Source of the DNA: Paracoccus caeni
GTDB lineage: Bacteria > Pseudomonadota > Alphaproteobacteria > Rhodobacterales > Rhodobacteraceae
Assembly (NCBI RefSeq): GCF_016629665.1
Contig: NZ_JAEPRQ010000010.1
Coordinates: forward strand, 1 to 64,000
Length of the DNA: 64,000 nucleotides
Direction: 5' to 3'
Below the pieces are notes generated by a model. It was not told the DNA's origin, did no database searches, and was given only the letters and a program-made list of their open reading frames with translations. Shown here in pieces: positions 27,780 through 37,442 of this stretch. How positions within the stretch are numbered: the stretch's first letter is position 1; every line of letters begins with the position of its first letter. The position numbers and the translations under genes were made by a program.

Positions 27780-28781
27780 CTAAGGCACCTGTCGGTCTGC
27801 ATCAGGTCCAGCACCGAACTTTCCGCTCGGCGCAGAGCCTGTTGCGCCATCTGACCAAGGACCCGACCGCAGCGCTACGCGCTGCGGCCACGGGTTTTGC
27901 CCGTCCCGCAACCAGTTCAACGTCTCGCGCCAGAAACCTTGTGCATGGCTGTCGTGAAACAAGCTGAAGTGGCCGATCGCCTGCAGCCCGCAATCGGCGG
28001 GCTGCAGCAGCACCATAATGCGGTCGGCGCCGGTATAATAGCCAAGTGTGCGGCGGATCGCAGGCATGGTCCCTAATTCGTCATCCGCAACCGCGACCGC
28101 AAGGATATCCGCGCCGACCGCGACCATGCGTCGGGTCACATCACCCCTTTCCGCGGCCGGATGGGACAATTCGAAACGGGCACGGCGGAAGGCCCATTCA
28201 TAGGCAACACCAGCCGGCAGATCCTCCAGCCAGCCCAACCGACGCCCCGGAAAGTAACCGCACAGCGCCGTCAGCCCCGGCATGGCCAGATGCCATTTCA
28301 GTAGCAGGGGCAGGCGACGCCGGGGCGCGTAATCGCCCCACCACGCGTATTGCGCGCCGACGGTCAGCATCCGGTCGATCCGGTCCGCACCGCGCGCGAG
28401 GCCGGGAAGAAAGCCGCCGATACTGTGGCCCACGACGATCAGGGGCCCGCCATTCCGCGTGGTCATGAACGCCAGCACTGCCGTAAAGTCCCGCTCGCCC
28501 CAGTCGCGCCAGCGATAGCCGCAGCCCCGCAAATCCGCCGGGCGCGACAGGCCGATGCCGCGATAATCCCAAGTCAGGACCTCGAAGCCGTGACCGGCCA
28601 GAAATGCCGCATAGCGGTGATAATACCGCGCCAGCACCCCCGTGGCCGGGTTGATGATGACGCGGCCTATCGGCTTGCCCCGGCCGGGCCAGAGGTGACC
28701 CTGCAGGCTGACGCCATCCTCGCAATGCAGCAGGACGGGGCGGCTCAGTTGGGTTTCATGATCGATGATGCGATGGCCCAT
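27780..28781 (-). CDS. alpha/beta hydrolase
   Basis: A 333 aa serine hydrolase. The nucleophile elbow is GHSIGG (about residue 119), preceded by the strand-rich GFEVLTWDYRGIGLSRP, and a His near the C-terminal third (IGHFSLFH) could complete the triad. There is no signal peptide. It is divergent from a TetR gene with a palindrome between them, so TetR probably represses it. Family members are often annotated as predicted hydrolases; the ester or lactone substrate is not known. Confidence 0.88.
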   Translation of the reverse strand: MGHRIIDHETQLSRPVLLHCEDGVSLQGHLWPGRGKPIGRVIINPATGVLARYYHRYAAFLAGHGFEVLTWDYRGIGLSRPADLRGCGYRWRDWGERDFTAVLAFMTTRNGGPLIVVGHSIGGFLPGLARGADRIDRMLTVGAQYAWWGDYAPRRRLPLLLKWHLAMPGLTALCGYFPGRRLGWLEDLPAGVAYEWAFRRARFELSHPAAERGDVTRRMVAVGADILAVAVADDELGTMPAIRRTLGYYTGADRIMVLLQPADCGLQAIGHFSLFHDSHAQGFWRETLNWLRDGQNPWPQRVALRSGPWSDGATGSAPSGKFGAGPDADRQVP

Positions 28782-28807
28782 GCCCGCCAGACTAGCAGTC
28801 GAGCGGA

Positions 28808-28834
28808 TTGAGTATATTCACTGGTCGGTATACT
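28808..28834 (+). promoter_or_regulatory. promoter and candidate TetR operator
   Basis: TTGAGT, a 15-bp gap and TATACT form a plausible promoter for the TetR gene. AGTATA and TATACT (28811-28816 and 28829-28834) are perfect inverted arms around 12 bp, overlapping that promoter and lying in the divergent region with the hydrolase. This fits autorepression plus control of the hydrolase. Confidence 0.55.
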
Positions 28835-28841
28835 ATTGAGC

Positions 28842-29459
28842 ATGGACAAGCCATCGCCCCCCACACGCGACCGTATCCTCGAGGCAGCGGGAAAGCTGTT
28901 CTATGCCGAGGGCCTCCGCACCGTCAGCATGGATGGTATCGCCGAGACGGCGGGCGTGACCAAGCGCACGCTCTATTATCATTTCCGCAGCAAGGACGAT
29001 CTGATCGCCGCCTGGCTGGAGATGCGCGACCAGCCCAATCTGGCGGCTTTCCAGCATTGGTTTGCGTGGGCGGAGGGAGATGTGGCTGACAAGATCCGCG
29101 CGATCTTCGACAATCTGGCCCGCTCGGCGCACCGCCGCTCGTGGAAGGGTTGCGGTTTCCTGCGGGCATCGGTGGAGCTGATCAACATGCCGGGCCATCC
29201 GGCCATCGTTGCGGCACGTGCCCACAAGATGCGAGTCGAGAACTGGCTGTGTTCGGTGCTGCTGGACGCCGGGCTTGAGGCAGGCGCAGGAACGCTTGCC
29301 CGCCAGATTATCCTGCTGCTGGACGGAGCCTTCGCCGTCGTTCTGCTGCATCGCGACCCGGAATATTTCGAGATTGCCGGTGAGGCGGCCGCAACACTGA
29401 TCCGCAAAGGCCGGGATCACGTCTCGGATGAAGTATCTAGAAGGGAATATGAGAGGTGA
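28842..29459 (+). CDS. TetR-family regulator
   Basis: A 205 aa regulator. The N-terminal helix-turn-helix is TRDRILEAAGKLFYAEGLRTVSMDGIAETAGVTKRTLYYHFRSKDDLI; the C-terminal helical domain has CGFLRASVELINMPGHPA. The ATG at 28842 was chosen over an in-frame TTG at 28836. Divergent from the alpha/beta hydrolase. The stretch 29460-29774 after it holds no gene I can support. Confidence 0.93.
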   Translation: MDKPSPPTRDRILEAAGKLFYAEGLRTVSMDGIAETAGVTKRTLYYHFRSKDDLIAAWLEMRDQPNLAAFQHWFAWAEGDVADKIRAIFDNLARSAHRRSWKGCGFLRASVELINMPGHPAIVAARAHKMRVENWLCSVLLDAGLEAGAGTLARQIILLLDGAFAVVLLHRDPEYFEIAGEAAATLIRKGRDHVSDEVSRREYER

Positions 29460-29774
29460 GACAAGACAAACATACTGTGTCCAATGCCTTCGGCCTAACT
29501 CACTCATGCTGCGTGGCCGCATCTCTAAAACTGCCGCTAGACTGGCCAGCGGCGAAATCCTGCCAAGAATCGCCACCCCATGGAAAGGAACGGGCCTTCA
29601 ATGGCTGATCTTGGCAACCCCCTATCGGCGCCCGGCACAGAACCGGCGTGGAGAGCCCTCCAACTCGGGCACGCCGACGCCTTATCGAAGCAACGGCGGC
29701 GCACACCCTACAAATTGGGCGACCGCCTGACCTCTTCGTTCCGGATAAGGGTGCAATTGGGTCAATACGCTATC

Positions 29775-30716
29775 TTAGTTCCGCAAAAGCACGAAGGGGC
29801 CAAGCCTGGTGCTTCGAATGCCCAGTGCTTCATGCAGGAAAGACAGCGATCCTTCGGTATCGGTGACCTTCAGCGTTCCGCTGACACGCCGGTCGGCCAG
29901 CGCTGAATTGGCGATCCTGATTGTTCCGGGGAAATGCCGGTTCATTTCATCGATCACCAGCGACAATGGCGCATTGTCGACGATCAGCTTGCCGCGCCGC
30001 CATGCCAGTTCCGCCTGCCCATCGGTCGCGGCGCTGTCAATCTGATCGGTGGCGGCGTCATAGGTCGCCCGTTGCCCCTGATTCACCCTTGCGGCCAGTT
30101 CGGGCTTGTCCTGCACCTCTAGGCTGACGGCATGTTCGGTCACCGTCACCTGAACACCGGCCTGATCCAGTCGCACATCGAAGGCGGTGCCAAGCGCGGT
30201 TACCCGTGTATCGCCCGCCTCGACCGTGAACGGGCGGGTCGGATCCGGGGCCACCTGAAACCACGCCTGCCCCCGCAAAAGGCGGATGGTCCGGTGGTCG
30301 CCCGCCATGTCGATATCCACCGCGGAAGAGGCATTCATCTGCATCACCGAGCCATCGTCCAGTGTCGTCACTGGTATCTGATCGGCGCTGGCAACAATAT
30401 CCGCGCGCAGGTGCATCACGCCATCAGACCACAGGAAATAGCCCAGCCCCACAGCCAGCGCAGCGAGAGCCCCGATGACCGGCCCGGTCCTGCGGGGCTG
30501 ATACTGAAAACTGCGCAGTTCCGGATCGGCAGAGATCGCACGTCCCGCCTCGCCCAACAGGCGGCGGGCGGCATCATGGGCGCGACCGTTCTGTGGATCC
30601 GCCGCCAGCCATGCCCGAAACGCGGCATCGTCGCTGCCCGACATGCGCCCTTCATGCTGGCGCAGCACCCAATCGGCGGCCTGATGATTGCGTTTGCGTG
30701 CGGCACGATCTGGCAT
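29775..30716 (-). CDS. FecR-type anti-sigma/signal transducer
   Basis: An inner-membrane protein of about 313 aa that would relay a siderophore signal from the TonB receptor to the sigma factor. The N-terminal cytoplasmic DUF4880 part (AADWVLRQHEG, FRAWLAADPQN, HDAARRLLGEA) binds sigma, one membrane helix follows (GPVIGALAALAVGLGYFLW), then the FecR periplasmic domain (TLDDGSVMQMNASSAV, LLRGQAWFQVAPDPTRPFTVEAG, VTALGTAFDVR) and a C-terminal STN-like end. An in-frame TTG would lengthen the N-terminus by 13 residues. Downstream of fecI in the same direction. Confidence 0.92.
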   Translation of the reverse strand: MPDRAARKRNHQAADWVLRQHEGRMSGSDDAAFRAWLAADPQNGRAHDAARRLLGEAGRAISADPELRSFQYQPRRTGPVIGALAALAVGLGYFLWSDGVMHLRADIVASADQIPVTTLDDGSVMQMNASSAVDIDMAGDHRTIRLLRGQAWFQVAPDPTRPFTVEAGDTRVTALGTAFDVRLDQAGVQVTVTEHAVSLEVQDKPELAARVNQGQRATYDAATDQIDSAATDGQAELAWRRGKLIVDNAPLSLVIDEMNRHFPGTIRIANSALADRRVSGTLKVTDTEGSLSFLHEALGIRSTRLGPFVLLRN

Positions 30717-30776
30717 CAGATGACTCGTCTGCTGGGTGGGGACTTCATAGACCAATTGCTTCGGCGCGGCGACCGC

Positions 30777-31322
30777 TCAACCGGCCTCTTCGCTCAGCCG
30801 GTCAAGACAATGGGCAAGCGCCATTCGCAAATGTCGGTCCACCATATTGCGGGTGATGCCAAGCCGCGCCGCGATCTGGTCAGAGCTCAGACCGTGCAGC
30901 CGATGCAGAATGAACACCGCGCGCCTGCGTTCGGAAAGCTCACCGATGGCCTGCCGCAGCAATCGCAGCCGGGCTTCGACTTGCAGCCAGTGATCCGGCG
31001 GCAGGGTGTCGGCGGCGACGTTTTCCGCCTCGACCTCGGTGCCGGAAAACAGCCTTGCTTCAAAATTCTGCCGCCGCAGCCGGTCGATGCCCAGATTGAT
31101 CGCGGCACGGCACAGGAAGGCACCGATCGACGACTTGTTCCGCAGGATGCCGGGGCGAACGGCCAGTTTCAGGTAAAGATCGTGGACGATATCCGCCTCG
31201 GACCCGCGCACATGACCCCGACGCGCAACGGCAGCGGTGATGTCATGGTAATGAAGGGCAATGGCCTGATTTAACAGGTCATTGTCATCCAAATCCGCTA
31301 TCTGCAAAGGGACTGCATGCAT
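30777..31322 (-). CDS. FecI-type ECF sigma factor
   Basis: A 181 aa extracytoplasmic-function sigma factor. Region 2 is visible in ADIVHDLYLKLAVRP and FLCRAAINLGIDRLRRQN; region 4 in RLLRQAIGELSERRRAVFILHRLHGLSSDQIAARLGITRNMVDRHL. I chose the start MHAVPLQIADLDD because it fits the family length; a further upstream ATG gives an unlikely 48-residue extension. It is expected to turn on the upstream TonB receptor gene in response to FecR. Confidence 0.92.
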   Translation of the reverse strand: MHAVPLQIADLDDNDLLNQAIALHYHDITAAVARRGHVRGSEADIVHDLYLKLAVRPGILRNKSSIGAFLCRAAINLGIDRLRRQNFEARLFSGTEVEAENVAADTLPPDHWLQVEARLRLLRQAIGELSERRRAVFILHRLHGLSSDQIAARLGITRNMVDRHLRMALAHCLDRLSEEAG

Positions 31323-31502
31323 GTCGTCGATCCGGGCCAGAAGGTGGGCCGGTGGCGGGAACCGGAACCGGACCCTGATCCGGCGGTTCGACTTGCTTCC
31401 ATTCCATCCCGACCCTAGGCGAAGATGCGGCGGCGAAACAATCTGTATATCGGGACAGGCTGCCATTTTTTACCCCCTGCTCCGTCGATGGGCAACACTC
31501 GC

Positions 31503-32417
31503 TCAGGGCAGCATAAACGTCTCGATATCGTCCAGAACCGCGTGGGCGGATGCGATACCGTGAAAGCCCATCCACGTCCCGCGATCGATACGGTGCGAAC
31601 GGCCGTTCGCAACGGCGGGCAGCATCTGCCACAGCGGATTGGCAAGGGTTTCTTCGGTCAAGGCATCGTCGGGCGCGGTCTCTAACCCGCTGGCAACGAC
31701 GTAGAGAAGGACGTCCCCGGTCAACTGGCCAATATCTTCCCAATCCGGGCGTTTGACGATTTCCTGATCCGTCGTCGTCTCATATGCGGTGCGTTTCACC
31801 CCGGCCTCGGCCAGAACCGCATAGGGGGCATAGGCCGCCGGGCCGTCTAGAAATACCCGAAAACCTTCCTGCGCGACCCTGACGACCGAAACTGTCAAAT
31901 CAGACGGAACCTTCGCCCGAACCTCGGCCAATCTGGTCTCGTATCCGGCCAGCAGCTCTTCCGCTTGGGCCTCACGGCCCGAGATTTCGCCCATCATCCG
32001 CATGTGATCTTTCCACGGCATGTGGTCGATCAGCAGCGTCGGGCCAAGCTGGGACAGCATCGGATACAGCGCCTCGTGCAGATAGCTGGCCCCGATGATC
32101 AGATCGGGCTGCATCGCCAATATCCGCTCGAAACTAGGTTCGATGGGATGACCGATATCGGCGATGCTCGCGCCCTCGGCCCGCGCCCTGACGGGCTCAT
32201 CCTGAATGCCGATGAAGGATGTCGCAGCGATCTGCGCATCCAGTTCCATCAGCATTCCCAGCGTGATCAGCGGGTCCAGAACGACGATCCGTTGCGGTTC
32301 CGCTGGCACGCAGACAGGATCGCCCATGATCCGTTCGGAAATCAGACGGCCATCGCAATTGGCGAAAACCGCAGAGGCCGAAAAGAACCACAGACAACAA
32401 GAGACGATCAGGCGCAT
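31503..32417 (-). CDS. iron-siderophore periplasmic binding protein
   Basis: A 304 aa binding protein of the FepB/FecB class that carries a ferric chelate through the periplasm. The signal peptide is MRLIVSCCLWFFSASAVFAN. Family signs are PQRIVVLDPLITLGMLMELDA, MQPDLIIGASYL, and the C-terminal GTWMGFHGI region. It lies 12 bp after the TonB receptor gene. No FecCDE-like permease or ATPase is in this cluster, so it must rely on one elsewhere. Confidence 0.9.
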   Translation of the reverse strand: MRLIVSCCLWFFSASAVFANCDGRLISERIMGDPVCVPAEPQRIVVLDPLITLGMLMELDAQIAATSFIGIQDEPVRARAEGASIADIGHPIEPSFERILAMQPDLIIGASYLHEALYPMLSQLGPTLLIDHMPWKDHMRMMGEISGREAQAEELLAGYETRLAEVRAKVPSDLTVSVVRVAQEGFRVFLDGPAAYAPYAVLAEAGVKRTAYETTTDQEIVKRPDWEDIGQLTGDVLLYVVASGLETAPDDALTEETLANPLWQMLPAVANGRSHRIDRGTWMGFHGIASAHAVLDDIETFMLP

Positions 32418-32429
32418 CGGACCCCCTAC

Positions 32430-34838
32430 TCAGAACTTGGCGTTCAGCGTCACGCCGACGGTGCGGCGTGGGCCGATCTGGCCATAGACGGGCGCGGCAT
32501 CACGATCGATGAAGGTGAAATAGCGTTCGTCCAACAGGTTATCGGCGAAGACGACCACTTCCCAATTATCGCGGGCATAGCCTGCCTGAAGGTTGACGAT
32601 GGTGCGCGCCTTGATCGAATCCTGCGGCGGGATGCCGAAGCTACCGTTATAAGACGACGTATATTTCGCATCACCGCCCAGCCAGAAGCCGTTGTCGAAA
32701 TCATACCGTCCACCAAGCGCCACCGTCCATTCCGGCGCTTCCGGGAACGGCTCGCCCGCCATGTCGCCATAGGCTGCATGATTGAATTCGGAGAACGTGG
32801 TGTTCAGATAGCCCAGCGAGGCGAAGCCGGTCAGGTTGTCGTTGACCCGCAAGGTCGGCTCTATCTCGAAGCCGATGGTGCGGGACGAGGCTGCGTTGGT
32901 GGTTTCGCGATAGGATTGGTTGTTGGGATCCGGGCGGATCTCGACCTGCTGATCTTCGTATTTGGTGTAGAATGCATTGCCGTTCAGCGTCAGCCGGTCA
33001 TCCAGCAGGATACCCTTATACGACAGCTCCAGACTGCGGGCGCGTTCGGGGTCGTAATATTCAGGCGCGCCGGTGCGATAATTTACGTAAAAGCCGCCGG
33101 TCCGGAACCCTTCGGAATAGGTCAGCCCGACCGTTTGCAGATCGCCGAAATGCCGGGTCACGCCGATCTTCGGAACGAAGTTGGTTTCCTTGAAATCGGC
33201 GCTGTTCGAATAGGCGAACGGCTCACCGCCAAACGGATAGGTGTCCACGTTGCGCTGATCGGTGCGTTCGCGCAGCCAGTCGATCCGACCGCCAAGGGTG
33301 ACATCCCATGACGGCGCAAATTCCCACGTCGCCTCACCAAAGGCGGCAAGGTTCGTGGTCTTGCGGTTGAAGCGTTCGGACAGTTGCAGATAGGGCACCG
33401 CGATGGCGTCAAATCTGGAATCGAATTCCTGAAAACTGCCAAAGACCCCGGCAACCCATTTCAGCCTGCCATCGTCGTAATTCAGGCGAATTTCCTGTGA
33501 CATCAAGGTATCGTCGATATCGCCATCGATCCCGTCCAGCAGTCCTTCGGTTCCGGTATCGACCGACCGCCGCCGGGTTTGCCCGAAATTCACCCCGGTC
33601 ATTGAAGTCAGCCGCAGCGTGTCGTTCAGATCATGCGTGACCTCTAGCCCAAGGTTATGCGCCTTGGTCTGGCGAAACTCGGCATAGGTCGGGATGAAAT
33701 ACCAATCGCCGCGTTCGTCATCGAGGTCAAAGTCTGACCCGATGCCGATTAGGCGTTCATTGGGGCGGTCGCTGGAATAGGAATAACTGAGCACCGCCCG
33801 CGTATCGGGCATGTCCGACGGCTGCCACAGCAGCTTCAGGCGCAGGTTATCGGCCACCTCGGTCCGGAAATCGTCGTAGCCTGCGAAATCGCGGTAGGTC
33901 GGATATTCAACCGTAGTTTTGCTGCGCCGGAACGATCCGGAAAAGCGCAAGGCAAGCTGATCATCGATCAGCGGCGTGTTCAGCATGAAGGACGCCCCGG
34001 CAAGGTCGTTGTTGCCCGCCGTCACCTCGAATTCCGCCTCGCGATCAAAGGTCGGATCCTTGGTCTTGATATAGATCGCGCCCGACATTGCGGCGCGACC
34101 GCTTAGTGTCGATTGCGGGCCGCGATAGACCTCGACCTGTTCGGTATCCCACAGCGACCCACCGGCGCGGCGGGCGTTATATCGGGTTTGCAGCACACCA
34201 TCGAGATAAAGCGAGCCGACCGGCGCGCCTGCAGGAACGAAGCCTTCAGAGCTTAAGCCACGGATAACGAAGCCAGAATTTGCAAAGGCGCTGTCATCGA
34301 CATTGGCCAGCCTGCGGAACGTGTCCTGCACGTCGCTGAGATGGCCTTCCTGAATGGCCCGCGCGTCCACCACGCCGACGCTGGCGAAGGTGGAATCGAG
34401 GCTGTTGCCAGCGCGGTTGCCGTAAAGCGTGATCGTTTCCAACAGGACGGCGTTGTCTTCAGTGGTCAGCGAGGTTGGCGTGCCCCCGATCAACAAGACC
34501 TGATTTGACCCGGCGAACCGCGCGCTGATCGCGCTGCCCGCAAGCAACCTGTCCAGCGCCTGCGACGGCGTCATCGTGCCGCTTGCGCCGGCCGTGCTGC
34601 GGCCTTCGGTCAGCGAAGCGTCGAACATCAGTTGCAAATCTGCCTGCGCTGCCAAGGCATTAAGGGCCGGGGTCAGTGGACCAGAGGGGATCGAAATCGG
34701 CCTTGCCTGCGAAACCGGCGCGCTTTCTTGTGCAGCGGCGGGCATCGCCACCGCCGATCCCAAAATCGTGCCCGCCATCAGCACCGCGCGCGCACCTCGC
34801 GCAAAGGTAGACGCCCCTTGTTCCGCTTTTCCCGTCAT
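32430..34838 (-). CDS. TonB-dependent siderophore receptor with STN domain
   Basis: An 802 aa outer-membrane receptor for a ferric siderophore. The signal peptide ends near AAAQE. It is followed by an STN signalling domain (IPSGPLTPALNALAAQADLQLMFD; GTMTPSQALDRLLAGSAI), a plug (SDVQDTFRRLANVDDSAF, VIRGLSSEGFVPAG, VEVYRGPQSTLSGRAAMSGAI) and a barrel ending ERYFTFIDRDAAPVYGQIGPRRTVGVTLNAKF with terminal Phe. I chose the ATG at 34838 because GAGGGA precedes it. The STN domain together with FecI and FecR means it also senses its ligand. Confidence 0.95.
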   Translation of the reverse strand: MTGKAEQGASTFARGARAVLMAGTILGSAVAMPAAAQESAPVSQARPISIPSGPLTPALNALAAQADLQLMFDASLTEGRSTAGASGTMTPSQALDRLLAGSAISARFAGSNQVLLIGGTPTSLTTEDNAVLLETITLYGNRAGNSLDSTFASVGVVDARAIQEGHLSDVQDTFRRLANVDDSAFANSGFVIRGLSSEGFVPAGAPVGSLYLDGVLQTRYNARRAGGSLWDTEQVEVYRGPQSTLSGRAAMSGAIYIKTKDPTFDREAEFEVTAGNNDLAGASFMLNTPLIDDQLALRFSGSFRRSKTTVEYPTYRDFAGYDDFRTEVADNLRLKLLWQPSDMPDTRAVLSYSYSSDRPNERLIGIGSDFDLDDERGDWYFIPTYAEFRQTKAHNLGLEVTHDLNDTLRLTSMTGVNFGQTRRRSVDTGTEGLLDGIDGDIDDTLMSQEIRLNYDDGRLKWVAGVFGSFQEFDSRFDAIAVPYLQLSERFNRKTTNLAAFGEATWEFAPSWDVTLGGRIDWLRERTDQRNVDTYPFGGEPFAYSNSADFKETNFVPKIGVTRHFGDLQTVGLTYSEGFRTGGFYVNYRTGAPEYYDPERARSLELSYKGILLDDRLTLNGNAFYTKYEDQQVEIRPDPNNQSYRETTNAASSRTIGFEIEPTLRVNDNLTGFASLGYLNTTFSEFNHAAYGDMAGEPFPEAPEWTVALGGRYDFDNGFWLGGDAKYTSSYNGSFGIPPQDSIKARTIVNLQAGYARDNWEVVVFADNLLDERYFTFIDRDAAPVYGQIGPRRTVGVTLNAKF

Positions 34839-35028
34839 ATCGTCCCTCGATCCCGATGGCATTCGATGCCGCTGTTGCCGTACGGCTTCCATTGCCGCTT
34901 GATTGATTGACGAATGGGAACGGGAGGTTCGGACATGCCCCGGCAAAAAAAGAACTTTTGGATAGAACTATTAAAATGCCGCGCGCAATTTTCTGCTGTT
35001 TCTGAGGAAGTTTTGTCATATCGGCCCA

Positions 35029-35870
35029 GGCTCAGGACCCATTGAACTTCGGTGGGACTGCGTGATTCACGGTTCGAAAATCGAGGGTGAACATGTCTGA
35101 TCTTTGCTGGTTGAGCGACGCGCAGCTCGCGCGCCTTGAGCCCTATTTTCCGAAGTCCCACGGCAAGCCCCTCGTCGATGATCGGTGTGTCTAGAGCGGT
35201 ATTATCTTTTTTAACTGCAATGGGTTACGCTGGAGGGATGCGCCGAAAGAGTAAGGTCCGCACAAGACACTTTATAACCGTTGGAAGCGGTGGAGCTACA
35301 AAGGTATCTTCGCTCAGATGATGGTTGAATCGGCCGCTGATCACGGCGAGAAGAAAACCGTGATGATCGACGCCACCTACTTGAAGGCTCACCGAACGGC
35401 GTCCAGTCTGGGCGTCAAAAAAGGGGGCGCGGTCGCCTGATTGGACGAACCAAAGGTGGCATGAACACGAAACTGCATGCCGTCTGCGACAGCAAAGGCC
35501 GCCGGATCACTTTCTTCGTCTCCGCAGGACAGGTCAGCGATTACATCGGTGCGCGTGCGCTGCTCAGCAACCTGCCGAACGTCGATTGACTGCTCGGCGA
35601 CCAGGGCGACGACACTGATTAGTTCCGAGAAGCCTTACAAGACAAAGGGATACGCGGCTGCGTCTGTGGACGGAAACAACGCATCGCACCGGTCGAATAC
35701 GACAAGCGCCGCTACAGACGGCGAAACCGGATCGAGATCATGTTCGGCAGGCTCAAGGACTGGAGGCGCGTGGCAACCAGATACGACCGATGCCCCAAGG
35801 CATTTTTCTCTGCCATCGCTCTCGCCGCTGTCGTCATCTACTAGTTGTGAAACTCAATGTGTCCCGACCC
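35029..35870 (+). mobile_element. degenerate IS5-family (IS427-type) insertion sequence
   Basis: About 842 bp bounded by imperfect inverted repeats: left GGCTCAGGACCCATTGAACTT and right (reverse complement) GGGTCGGGACACATTGAGTTT. The plus strand encodes a broken transposase: SDLCWLSDAQLARLEPYFPKS, WRDAP then a frame change to YGPHKTLYNRWKRWS, MIDATYLKAHRTASSLGVKKG, LLGDQG, and RNRIEIMFGRLKDWRRVATR. Several stops and frameshifts show it is inactive. It lies between the Fec receptor gene and tctA. Confidence 0.9.
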
Positions 35871-35907
35871 TAGATCAGAACGAACAACTCAGGTCTTTCT
35901 TGGTGAC

Positions 35908-35931
35908 ATAGCGCGGATGTTATCGCGCTAT
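35908..35931. terminator. hairpin between IS and tctA
   Basis: ATAGCGCG, loop GATGTTAT, then CGCGCTAT gives a perfect 8-bp stem. There is no T tract on either side, so it may be a weak transcript end for tctA (minus strand) or an unrelated stem. Confidence 0.4.
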
Positions 35932-35953
35932 GCAGTCTTCTTGGGAGACGTTT

Positions 35954-37441
35954 TCAGCCCGATACTGTCGGCCTGTTCCGCCTAAGATACGAGATGATCG
36001 GCAGGGCGATCGCCGCAAGTGCGATCAGTATCAGCGTCAGCGAGATCGGTCGTTGCAAGAAAATCAGTGGATCACCCCGCGACATCGACATGGACTGGCG
36101 CATAGTCGTCTCGAAGATCGGGCCGAGAACAAGGCCCAGAACCAGTGGGGCTTGGGGCCATTCATACCGCTTCATCATCCAGCCCAGCACACCAAAGGCG
36201 ACCAGCAGCCAGCAATCTTGCAAACTGTTTGAGTTTGCGAATGCGCCTAGCAAACAGATGCCCAAGATCGGTGGATATATCCAGCTATAGCGGATTGTGA
36301 GCAGCCGCGCGAACATGCCCGCTAGGGGAATGTTCAGGATCAGCAGCAGCACATTTGCAACGAACATGCTGGCGATCACACCCCAGATCAGATCGCCATT
36401 GGTGGTGAACATATCAGGGCCGGGACGCAACCCGAACATAATCAACGCCCCCAGCATCAGCGCGGTCGTTCCTGAGCCGGGGATGCCTAGCGCGAACATC
36501 GGCACAAGCGCGCCCGATACTGCAGAGTTGTTCGCGGCCTCGGGGCCGGCCACCCCCTCGATAGCGCCATGACCGAAACGTTCGGGTTGCTTCGCCACTT
36601 TCTTTTCCAGAATGTAGGCCATAAAAGATGCCAGCGTGGCCCCTGCCGCGGGAAGAACCCCGATCAGGAAGCCCAGTCCCGTGCCGCGAGCGATCGGGGC
36701 TGCCGATTGGCGAAGATCGTCGCGGGTCGGATAGGCGTTCTTGACCTCGATCGCCGTATGTTCCTTGGTCTGATAGCAAGTCGCCAGAACCTCGCCCACG
36801 CCGAATACCGCAACGGCGATCACGGTGAATTCGATCCCGTCCAGCAACCAGAGCTGTCCAAACGTGAACCGGGTAACACCGCTTTGTCCGTCGATACCGA
36901 TCAGCGCAATGATCAATCCCAGCAAGCCGGCGGCGATTCCCTTGCTCAGCGATCCACCGACAGCGGCCAGTGTGGTGAGACCGACCAGGATCAGTCCGAA
37001 ATATTCCGGGGGCCCGAAATTCAACGCAATGCTGGCCAGCGGTGGCGCGAGGAACATCAATCCGACGGTTCCTACCGTCCCGGCAATGAACGACGCGATT
37101 GCTGCCGTTCCAAGAGCCGGACCTGCGCGGCCCTGAAGCGCCAATTGGTGACCGTCCACTGCAGTCATCACAGAAGATGCCTCGCCCGGCACATTCAGCA
37201 GGACCGCGGTCAACGTGCCGCCGTATTGCGAGCCAGCATAGAGGCCGGCGAACATGATCAGCGCGCCCGTGGGATCGGCGCCTAAAGTCAGAGGCAACAA
37301 TAATGCGATGGCGGCTGACGGGCCAATACCGGGTAGCGCGCCGATAACTTGCCCCATCAACACGCCAGCCAGGCACATCATTAGGTAATAGCCGGTAAAG
37401 ATCGTCGAGAAGCCGCCAAAAAGATGAATGATCTGATCCAT
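35954..37441 (-). CDS. TTT transporter large membrane subunit (TctA)
   Basis: A 495 aa, about 12-helix permease of the tripartite tricarboxylate transporter family, importing carboxylic acids with an ion gradient. Typical stretches are GQVIGALPGIGPSAAIALLLPLT, GLYAGSQYGGTLTAVLLNVPGEASS, GFLIGVLPAAGATLASFMAY and GIPGSGTTALMLGAL. One base separates it from tctB. Third gene of a tctCBA operon. Confidence 0.94.
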   Translation of the reverse strand: MDQIIHLFGGFSTIFTGYYLMMCLAGVLMGQVIGALPGIGPSAAIALLLPLTLGADPTGALIMFAGLYAGSQYGGTLTAVLLNVPGEASSVMTAVDGHQLALQGRAGPALGTAAIASFIAGTVGTVGLMFLAPPLASIALNFGPPEYFGLILVGLTTLAAVGGSLSKGIAAGLLGLIIALIGIDGQSGVTRFTFGQLWLLDGIEFTVIAVAVFGVGEVLATCYQTKEHTAIEVKNAYPTRDDLRQSAAPIARGTGLGFLIGVLPAAGATLASFMAYILEKKVAKQPERFGHGAIEGVAGPEAANNSAVSGALVPMFALGIPGSGTTALMLGALIMFGLRPGPDMFTTNGDLIWGVIASMFVANVLLLILNIPLAGMFARLLTIRYSWIYPPILGICLLGAFANSNSLQDCWLLVAFGVLGWMMKRYEWPQAPLVLGLVLGPIFETTMRQSMSMSRGDPLIFLQRPISLTLILIALAAIALPIISYLRRNRPTVSG

Positions 37442-37442
37442 A

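Noticed and set aside
29460..29774. Short plus-strand frames between tetR and fecR
   Set aside because: No ribosome-binding site, no motif and composition not like coding sequence.
34839..35028. Possible Fur or Irr box upstream of the siderophore receptor
   Set aside because: AT-rich segments are present but no sequence matches a box convincingly.
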